Shown in pieces: positions 1 through 5,317 of a DNA stretch of 5,317 nucleotides. Made by a program: the position numbers and the translations under genes. Under the pieces are notes generated by a model. The model did not search any database. It had not been told where the DNA came from and worked only from the letters and a program-made list of their open reading frames with translations. The stretch covers positions 1-5,317 of the forward strand of contig NZ_JADEXF010000323.1 in assembly GCF_015207245.1 (NCBI RefSeq), written 5' to 3'. Each line of letters opens with the position of its first letter. Positions within the stretch are counted from its first letter, which is position 1. Source of the stretch: Nostoc cf. edaphicum LEGE 07299 (GTDB taxonomy: Bacteria > Cyanobacteriota > Cyanobacteriia > Cyanobacteriales > Nostocaceae).

Positions 1-1528
<1,528 letters not shown>

Positions 1529-1557
1529 TCATTTCTCCAGCGCTTCCATTAGACAAT

Positions 1558-1584
1558 TTAGCACTCACAGCGCCAGAGTGCTAA
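1558..1584 (-). promoter_or_regulatory. CIRCE operator (HrcA binding site) of groEL
   Basis: A perfect inverted repeat, TTAGCACTC, 9-nt spacer, GAGTGCTAA, matches the CIRCE consensus exactly in both arms and in spacing. It ends 32 nt before the groEL start codon, so it lies in the promoter-proximal region or 5' leader. CIRCE is the known target of the HrcA repressor, which loses DNA binding on heat shock when GroEL is titrated by unfolded protein. The element is symmetrical, but its position assigns it to the minus-strand chaperonin gene. The divergent wecA-like gene starts about 100 bp away on the other side. I did not find a convincing -35/-10 pair for groEL. Confidence 0.95.
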
Positions 1585-1683
1585 TCTCTCAACCTACTCA
1601 AGTTACAAATGGAAATAAAAAAAATTGATTAATATACAGGTGATGCTCATATTACATACTGGCAGTAATGCTTGAATTGGGAG

Positions 1684-2766
1684 ATGAATCTAGACAACTC
1701 CCTTAAGTACCTTGGTATTGCCGACCCTAGCGGCACCGGCTGGTTGGCAGTAGTATTTACGTTCCTCTTGGCTTGGCTTGTAACTTGGCGTTTAATTCCG
1801 ACAGTACGCAAATTCGCCTTGCGGGTAGGTTGGGCTGACCAACCCAACGCACGGCGACTCAACCGAGAACCTTTACCCAATGCAGGGGGGCTGGCTATCT
1901 ACGCGGGTGTAATTGCCGCGCTGGTATTAGCTAGCCTTTTACGACCGATCGAACTCCAAAACGTATTGGCTCAGGTGCTCACTATTCTGTTGGGGGGTTC
2001 GATATTAGTCCTTGTGGGCTTTATTGACGATCAGTTTGGCTTACCGCCCTCTGTGCGATTGTGGGCGCAAATTGTCACGGCACTTTTGCTAGTAGCTAAT
2101 GGCATCAGTGTCAAAGTCCTGTTTGGCACTCCCATCGACTCACTTCTGTCCATGTTGCTAACGGTACTATGGGTAGTAGGGATTACCAACGCCATCAACT
2201 TGATGGATGGTATGGATGGCTTGGCAGGAGGAATTAGCTTTATTACCGCCATGAGTTTGTTGGGTGTTGCAGCTCAATTTAACAATCGTGCCGCGGCAAT
2301 CTTAGTACTTGCAGCTTTGGGAGGTGCTGCACTAGGATTTTTGCGCCATAATTTCCATCCGTCACGAATTATTATGGGTGATGCCGGAGCATACTTTTTC
2401 GGCTATGTCCTGGCAGCAACTAGTATTTTAGGCAAACTGCAACAAAACACAGTTTATGCCCTAATTCCTACGGTTTTATTTCTGTTGTTGCCAGTGCTAG
2501 ACACTACTCAAGTATTTGTGCGGCGGCTACTAGCAGGAAATAACCCTCTCAGTACTCCTGGCAAAGACCACCTGCACCACCGTTTACTTGCTTGGGGACT
2601 CTCCCAGCGCAATGCTGCGTTTACGCTTTGGTCAATTACCTTAGTTTTCAACTTGCTGGCGATGAGAATACAAGGTATGAGTTTGGCTGTGATGCTGACA
2701 ACCGCCAGTAGCATTATCCTACTTTTGGGCTTTACAGTCTGGCAAAGGATACGCCAACAGCCTTAG
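1684..2766 (+). CDS. wecA: Polyprenyl-phosphate N-acetylhexosamine-1-phosphate transferase, WecA/TagO/Rfe type
   Basis: This integral-membrane enzyme (Glycos_transf_4 family, with MraY and WecA) transfers a sugar-1-phosphate, typically GlcNAc-1-P from UDP-GlcNAc, to a polyprenyl phosphate at the cytoplasmic face. This starts lipid-linked glycan or exopolysaccharide assembly. In numbering from ATG 1684 (360 residues) the motifs are DD at 115-116 (Mg-binding), NAINLMDGMDGLAGG at 169-183, GDAGAYFFG at 232-240, and DHLHHRL at 295-301. The His-rich loop is the WecA/TagO mark and argues against MraY. About eleven hydrophobic segments are seen, the usual number. An in-frame TTG at 1672 would add four residues (M-N-W-E), and a stop at 1666-1668 blocks any longer form. 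ATG 1684 is chosen because the protein then starts at a standard codon, but a GGGAG lies directly against it with no spacer, so no Shine-Dalgarno decides the matter. The gene is divergent from groEL. The exact sugar and end product cannot be read from sequence. Confidence 0.9.
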   Translation: MNLDNSLKYLGIADPSGTGWLAVVFTFLLAWLVTWRLIPTVRKFALRVGWADQPNARRLNREPLPNAGGLAIYAGVIAALVLASLLRPIELQNVLAQVLTILLGGSILVLVGFIDDQFGLPPSVRLWAQIVTALLLVANGISVKVLFGTPIDSLLSMLLTVLWVVGITNAINLMDGMDGLAGGISFITAMSLLGVAAQFNNRAAAILVLAALGGAALGFLRHNFHPSRIIMGDAGAYFFGYVLAATSILGKLQQNTVYALIPTVLFLLLPVLDTTQVFVRRLLAGNNPLSTPGKDHLHHRLLAWGLSQRNAAFTLWSITLVFNLLAMRIQGMSLAVMLTTASSIILLLGFTVWQRIRQQP

Positions 2767-2770
2767 TTAC

Positions 2771-2804
2771 TGGTAGGGTGGGCATTGCAGTGCTAGCCCT
2801 ACTA
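2771..2804 (+). terminator. Imperfect hairpin after the wecA-like gene, possible terminator or remnant repeat
   Basis: The arms GTAGGG (2773-2778) and CCCTAC (2797-2802) pair perfectly. Pairing extends outward by a G-T and a T-A pair and inward through GCA/TGC with wobbles and one mismatch, leaving a loop of about 6 nt. It starts five bases after the wecA stop and lies between convergent genes. A T-rich tract (from about 2821) is some 17 nt downstream, too far for a classic intrinsic terminator, so this call is weak. The left arm resembles the start of a palindromic repeat I recall as common in Nostocales spacers, with a degenerated right half. Confidence 0.35.
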
Positions 2805-2828
2805 TGTAAATGATAGGTAAGTTTGTTT

Positions 2829-3905
2829 TTATACTTTTTCAGTACTTATTATTATGCAAATTAGCTTACCTTCATCATCATAGAAGTCCCCTTCATCGGC
2901 TATCTTCCCCTCCTCAGCCAAAAGTTCAGTAGCTTTCTGGTAATCTTCCATAGCTCTTTGCCTATCTCCTAAATGAGAATGAGCATTCCCTCGATTATTG
3001 TAGATTTCAGCATCTCTAGGACTGATGTGCAAAGCTTGGTCAAAATCCGTAATCGCTCCCTCATAGTCTCCAAATTTACAACGAGCAAGTCCTCGCTTAT
3101 TATAGGCAATCACAGACTGAGGATTGGAACAAATAGCATGAGTAAAGTCTTCAATTCCTCCCTGATAATTACTCAAAGCAATGTGTATATTGCCCCGCTC
3201 ATAATAAGCTTCGTGATTATTAGGGTCTAGTAGGAGAACTTGGTCAAAGTAGCGAATGGCTCCCGTATAGTCATGTCTATGAGCCTTTTTCAAACCCTGT
3301 CTATTCAGTGCTGTTGCCGTTTCTTCAGCAAGTGAAAACGATGATGACGATTCTGTTTCAAACCAGTATTCTGGGTATTTCTTGTGTACAACTACTTGAT
3401 CAAAGATTCTTACTAGCCACTCTGCAAAGGAAGAGGCAATCCGGGCTTGTCGCCAGTCTGCTGGAGCAAGTTCGTGAAAACAATCCAGTACTGCATAGTC
3501 TGAGTTCATCGTTTGTTGTGGATCAAATCCACAGAAATCCCCAGTTCTAATTCTCCCTAAATCGCAAAAAGCAATCAATGAATTCCATTCTTCGTTGAGA
3601 TATATCTCTTCCTTCTTGTGCTGATTGAACTTAACAAGATTATCAGTTCCCTGAATAATAAGCCCCAAATTATCCCATACTGAGCTATCAGACGTTTCAC
3701 CTGAGTCAGTACAGAACAAATAGGCTCCGTTGTATCGCAGCAGAAACTCCCGATAACTGGGTGGAAGTGGTACGCCAAGAGCTACCTCACAAGCTTGAAT
3801 CTCATCTGCTGTTGCTGGTGGATTCAGTATGAATTTCCAGTCCAATGAGAACTCTTGAAAAACCCGATAAGCTTGTTCAATTCTTTCAGGAAGCCACTCA
3901 AACAT
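2829..3905 (-). CDS. SMI1/KNR4 (SUKH) domain protein with C-terminal TPR repeats
   Basis: This is a soluble protein of 358 residues with no signal peptide or membrane segment, in two parts. Residues about 30-170 match the SMI1/KNR4 (SUKH) fold: EIQACEVALGVPLPPSYREF, then LLRYNGAYLF, a middle IAFCDLG...GDFCGFDP segment, and the closing ARIASSFAEWL near 154-164. Residues about 199-331 hold four TPR units (199-230, 231-264, 265-298, 299-331) with typical AYYERGN, AYNKRGLA and IYNNRGNA helix-A cores and AI-DF/YDQAL helix-B cores. A short acidic tail follows. Bacterial SUKH proteins often act as immunity proteins against secreted nuclease-type toxins, while TPRs mediate protein binding. An immunity or scaffold role is therefore possible but inferred, and no toxin lies next to it. 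The start ATG has only a weak AGAAG upstream; the next in-frame Met is residue 133, inside the SUKH domain. It lies 179 bp downstream of fabG on the same strand and is convergent with the wecA-like gene. Unlike fabG (three HIP1 sites) it has none and appears more AT-rich, which weakly hints at later acquisition. Confidence 0.88.
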   Translation of the reverse strand: MFEWLPERIEQAYRVFQEFSLDWKFILNPPATADEIQACEVALGVPLPPSYREFLLRYNGAYLFCTDSGETSDSSVWDNLGLIIQGTDNLVKFNQHKKEEIYLNEEWNSLIAFCDLGRIRTGDFCGFDPQQTMNSDYAVLDCFHELAPADWRQARIASSFAEWLVRIFDQVVVHKKYPEYWFETESSSSFSLAEETATALNRQGLKKAHRHDYTGAIRYFDQVLLLDPNNHEAYYERGNIHIALSNYQGGIEDFTHAICSNPQSVIAYNKRGLARCKFGDYEGAITDFDQALHISPRDAEIYNNRGNAHSHLGDRQRAMEDYQKATELLAEEGKIADEGDFYDDEGKLICIIISTEKV

Positions 3906-3996
3906 AACTTACTTCTTTAATTTTATATAGCGATTCTCGGTTGAGTGAGCTATAATAACCCAACTCTCTAAGAGCATAATAGCGATTAAATAGTTA

Positions 3997-4004
3997 GCGA
4001 TCGC
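3997..4004. repeat. HIP1 octamer, the one intergenic copy of six in the window
   Basis: GCGATCGC is the highly iterated palindrome of many cyanobacterial genomes. The other five copies are inside genes: 680-687 and 1098-1105 in groEL, and 4653-4660, 4734-4741 and 4764-4771 in fabG. About 0.1 would be expected by chance in this length at even base composition. None occurs in the wecA-like or SUKH-TPR genes. Confidence 0.9.
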
Positions 4005-4015
4005 CAGATAAAATT

Positions 4016-4043
4016 GGTGCGTTAGCCTACGGCATAACACACC
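4016..4043 (-). terminator. Strong hairpin downstream of fabG, likely terminator built from a dispersed palindromic repeat
   Basis: GGTGCGTTA (4016-4024) pairs with TAACACACC (4035-4043) in eight of nine positions. Inside, GCC (4025-4027) pairs with GGC (4031-4033) around a TAC loop, with one bulged A. Read on the minus strand the hairpin lies 42 nt after the fabG stop and is followed by AATTTTATC, a short T-run, so it could act as a Rho-independent terminator for fabG. From memory, this palindrome with minor variations is a frequent intergenic repeat in Nostoc-type genomes. The single C-A mismatch suggests a slightly decayed copy. Confidence 0.5.
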
Positions 4044-4050
4044 CGACAAA

Positions 4051-4076
4051 AATTACTAACTCGTAATTCCTAACTC
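4051..4076. repeat. Tandem 12-bp direct repeat next to the fabG stop
   Basis: AATTACTAACTC (4051-4062) and AATTCCTAACTC (4065-4076) differ at one base and are offset by 14 nt. They resemble the short tandemly repeated AT-rich sequences that are common between genes in heterocyst-forming cyanobacteria. No function can be read from them. Confidence 0.5.
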
Positions 4077-4084
4077 AGCACTAT

Positions 4085-4831
4085 TTAGGCCATTACCATA
4101 CCGCCATCGACATTAAAAACTTGCCCAGTGACGTAGGCGGCGGCGGGATCGGCAGCGAGGAAACGCACCATCCCAGCGACTTCTTCGGGTTGACCGAAGC
4201 GGCCGAGCGGAATGTATTTCAGAATATCTTCGGGGTTGTTGAGGTCGCTGGTCATGTCGGTGGTGATGAATCCAGGGGCGACGGCGTTAACGGTGATGCC
4301 ACGAGTAGCTAGTTCTTTGGCAACGCTTTTGGTAAAGCCGATTACACCTGCTTTGGCGGCGCTGTAGTTTGACTGACCTGGGTTGCCCATTTGCCCAGCA
4401 ACAGAGGTAATATTGATAATCCGCCCCGATCGCTGCTTCAGCATGATTTTACTGACGGCGCGTGTACATAAGAAAACACCAGTTAGATTCAGGTCTATCA
4501 CTGCTTGCCAATCTTCTGGTTTCAAACGCAAAAGTAGTGTGTCGCGGGTAATTCCTGCATTGTTGACTAATATATCCACACGCTTAAACTTTTCCATCAC
4601 AGCGTTAACTAGTGCGTCTACTTGCTCAATTTTAGAAACGTCTGCTTGGATCGCGATCGCCTGACCTCCCACACTTGTAATTTCTGCAACAACTGCCTCA
4701 GCAGCAGCACTCGAACTGGCATAATTGACAACTGCGATCGCTCCTTGTGAGGCTAATTCAATTGCGATCGCTCGACCAATTCCTCTGGATGCACCTGTGA
4801 CAATTGCGACTTTATCTTGTAATAGCGTCAT
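4085..4831 (-). CDS. fabG: 3-oxoacyl-[acyl-carrier-protein] reductase FabG
   Basis: This NADPH-dependent short-chain dehydrogenase reduces 3-oxoacyl-ACP to 3-hydroxyacyl-ACP in the cytosolic type II fatty-acid elongation cycle. The 248-residue length is typical of FabG. Visible features are the cofactor loop TGASRGIG (12-19), Asp64 in ADV, NNAG (90-93), Asn115 in NLTG, the catalytic Ser143, Tyr156 and Lys160 (YSAAK), PG at 186-187, and the C-terminal VDGGMVMA. The stretch NNAGITRDTLLLRLKPEDW follows the classic FabG pattern. A PhaB-type acetoacetyl-CoA reductase is the main alternative and is less likely. The ATG at 4831 has a good Shine-Dalgarno, GAGGAA (plus 4838-4843), about 7 nt upstream. 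Three HIP1 octamers lie in the first 60 codons. No acpP, fabD or fabF neighbours are visible, so this is not the clustered fab operon seen in many bacteria. Confidence 0.95.
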   Translation of the reverse strand: MTLLQDKVAIVTGASRGIGRAIAIELASQGAIAVVNYASSSAAAEAVVAEITSVGGQAIAIQADVSKIEQVDALVNAVMEKFKRVDILVNNAGITRDTLLLRLKPEDWQAVIDLNLTGVFLCTRAVSKIMLKQRSGRIINITSVAGQMGNPGQSNYSAAKAGVIGFTKSVAKELATRGITVNAVAPGFITTDMTSDLNNPEDILKYIPLGRFGQPEEVAGMVRFLAADPAAAYVTGQVFNVDGGMVMA

Positions 4832-4854
4832 TTAATGTTCCTCAATCTTAGAAA

Positions 4855-4864
4855 TACCGCGGTA
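4855..4864. promoter_or_regulatory. 10-bp palindrome in the fabG leader, possible operator
   Basis: TACCGCGGTA is a perfect palindrome in an otherwise AT-rich leader, 23 bp before the fabG start codon and between the candidate -10 and the Shine-Dalgarno. It would cover the predicted start of transcription, a usual place for a repressor site. I do not recognise it as the site of a known cyanobacterial regulator. Confidence 0.25.
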
Positions 4865-4867
4865 ATT

Positions 4868-4896
4868 ATCTTATGGTGATTTCGGGAACATCTGAA
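4868..4896 (-). promoter_or_regulatory. Possible fabG promoter
   Basis: On the minus strand, TTCAGA (plus 4891-4896) and TAAGAT (plus 4868-4873) are separated by exactly 17 bp. They match the sigma-70-type -35 and -10 consensus at four of six and about four of six positions. Transcription would begin near 4861, about 30 nt before the start codon. Such matches arise easily by chance in AT-rich DNA, so the call rests mainly on spacing and position. Confidence 0.25.
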
Positions 4897-4920
4897 TATT
4901 GTCTGAATAAAATCTAACTC
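4891..4920. repeat. Direct repeats with 11-nt period upstream of fabG
   Basis: TCTGAATA occurs exactly at 4891-4898 and 4902-4909, and a weaker third unit, TCTAACTC (five of eight), follows in register at 4913-4920. Eight-base units separated by 3 nt, giving one helical turn, are the layout recognised by OmpR/PhoB-family response regulators, including cyanobacterial Pho boxes. The sequence itself does not match the Pho-box consensus well. The first unit overlaps the candidate -35 of fabG. Confidence 0.35.
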
Positions 4921-5317
4921 TTACGGGGTGACAATCTTGCTGTCATGCTGCAAATTAGAGAGCTAATAGATAAAGTTATATGTCGGATTTACCTACATAT
5001 AGCTATCCTAAATCAAATGTGCAGAAACAAGATCCCGACTTGATAAAGTTATCGGGGATACGGGTTGCAATTCTCACAAATCAAATAGGATTACTAACTA
5101 TATAACTCGAATAACAAGAATTAACCTTTTACTATAATTAAATATCTATAGTTATTTCTCTGTGAATGTATGAATAACTTGAAGCAATATATTCTCCTGG
5201 CTGGATAGACTAAAAAGTTTTGCAGCTACAATTTTCGTAGATATCACTCTCGTGAACGTCTTGATAATTATTTGGTTGGTCAGGATAGGTTTAAATACAT
5301 ATTTAATGCAGATGCAC

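Larger units (their letters stand above)
3906..4084. other. Intergenic spacer between fabG and the SUKH-TPR gene
   Basis: No gene is seen in these 179 bases. They hold two exact copies of ATAGCGATT (3927-3935 and 3979-3987), a HIP1 octamer, a strong hairpin and a pair of 12-bp near-identical direct repeats next to the fabG stop, the last three described separately. A TATA-rich stretch (plus 3922-3929) just upstream of the SUKH-TPR start could form part of its promoter, but no -35 match is found at the right distance. Confidence 0.6.
4832..5317. other. Long AT-rich region upstream of fabG without a convincing gene
   Basis: These 486 bases carry no ORF with recognisable protein content on either strand. 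The fabG-proximal part holds the candidate promoter, palindrome and direct repeats listed separately. Further right, GATAAAGTTAT occurs twice (4969-4979 and 5042-5052). TATATGT and ACATATA form a 7-bp inverted repeat with an 11-nt loop (4977-5001). CCCGA/TCGGG arms flank the second GATAAAGTTAT copy (about 5035-5057). A minus-strand frame is open from the right edge (5316) to a TAA at 5152-5154, 54 codons, but shows no known motif. Confidence 0.5.

Noticed and set aside
1610..1655. Promoter-like pairs for the wecA-like gene (TGGAAA-17-TATACA and TTGATT-17-CATATT)
   Set aside because: Two overlapping candidates each match only about four of six positions per box in a very AT-rich stretch, so neither can be preferred.
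1647..1880. 77-codon minus-strand frame overlapping the wecA-like gene start
   Set aside because: It lies opposite a clearly coding membrane protein and the divergent promoter region, and shows no family motif, so it is a shadow frame.
2973..3778. Frames of 67-85 codons within the SUKH-TPR gene on either strand
   Set aside because: The 358-residue frame carries both domains intact, and the others lack any recognisable content.
3941..3956. TATAAT on the plus strand in the spacer upstream of the SUKH-TPR gene
   Set aside because: There is no plus-strand gene downstream and no matching -35 at 16-18 bp, so it is probably chance in AT-rich DNA.
2829..4831. fabG and the SUKH-TPR gene as one operon
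   Set aside because: They share a strand, but 179 bp and a strong hairpin with a short T-run separate them, and no functional link is apparent.
4873..4917. 14-codon plus-strand mini-ORF (ATG to TAA) upstream of fabG
   Set aside because: Very short, no ribosome binding site, opposite strand to fabG, and fully explained by chance.
5252..5317. GTG-initiated plus-strand frame open to the right edge (22 codons, hydrophobic start)
   Set aside because: No Shine-Dalgarno and too short to judge. It competes with an open minus-strand frame at the same place. Only sequence beyond the window could support it.

Overview
The window looks like a chromosomal segment of a cyanobacterium, most likely a filamentous Nostoc/Anabaena-type (Nostocales) species. 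The evidence is six copies of the cyanobacterial octamer GCGATCGC (HIP1) in 5.3 kb, a GroEL of cyanobacterial type standing alone without groES behind a perfect CIRCE operator, short intergenic hairpin repeats of a kind common in these genomes, and moderate GC content with AT-rich spacers.

Layout from left to right. (1) Positions 1-1525, minus strand: a 60-kDa chaperonin gene, cut by the left edge after 508 codons, probably the monocistronic groEL2/cpn60 paralogue. (2) Positions 1526-1683: a divergent intergenic region with a textbook CIRCE element (1558-1584), the site for the HrcA heat-shock repressor. (3) Positions 1684-2766, plus strand: an integral-membrane polyprenyl-phosphate N-acetylhexosamine-1-phosphate transferase of the WecA/TagO/MraY superfamily. 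(4) Positions 2767-2828: a short convergent gap with an imperfect hairpin. (5) Positions 2829-3905, minus strand: a two-part protein with an N-terminal SMI1/KNR4 (SUKH) domain and a C-terminal array of about four TPR repeats. This is the least ordinary gene here. (6) Positions 3906-4084: a spacer with short repeats, a HIP1 site and a strong hairpin that may terminate fabG. (7) Positions 4085-4831, minus strand: a complete 3-oxoacyl-ACP reductase gene, fabG. (8) Positions 4832-5317: 486 bases with no convincing gene, holding candidate fabG control sequences (a 10-bp palindrome and 8-bp direct repeats with an 11-nt period), further short repeats and a weak open frame running off the right edge.

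The genes do not form one pathway. Chaperonin (protein folding), WecA-like transferase (first step of lipid-linked glycan assembly) and FabG (fatty-acid elongation) are separate housekeeping functions with their own transcription units. The SUKH-TPR gene lies between them on the same strand as fabG, but it is separated by 179 bp and a hairpin, so it is probably transcribed independently. No toxin, transposase, integrase, CRISPR array, tRNA or rRNA is visible. I see no convincing new multi-gene system. The best leads are the SUKH-TPR fusion and the structured region upstream of fabG.
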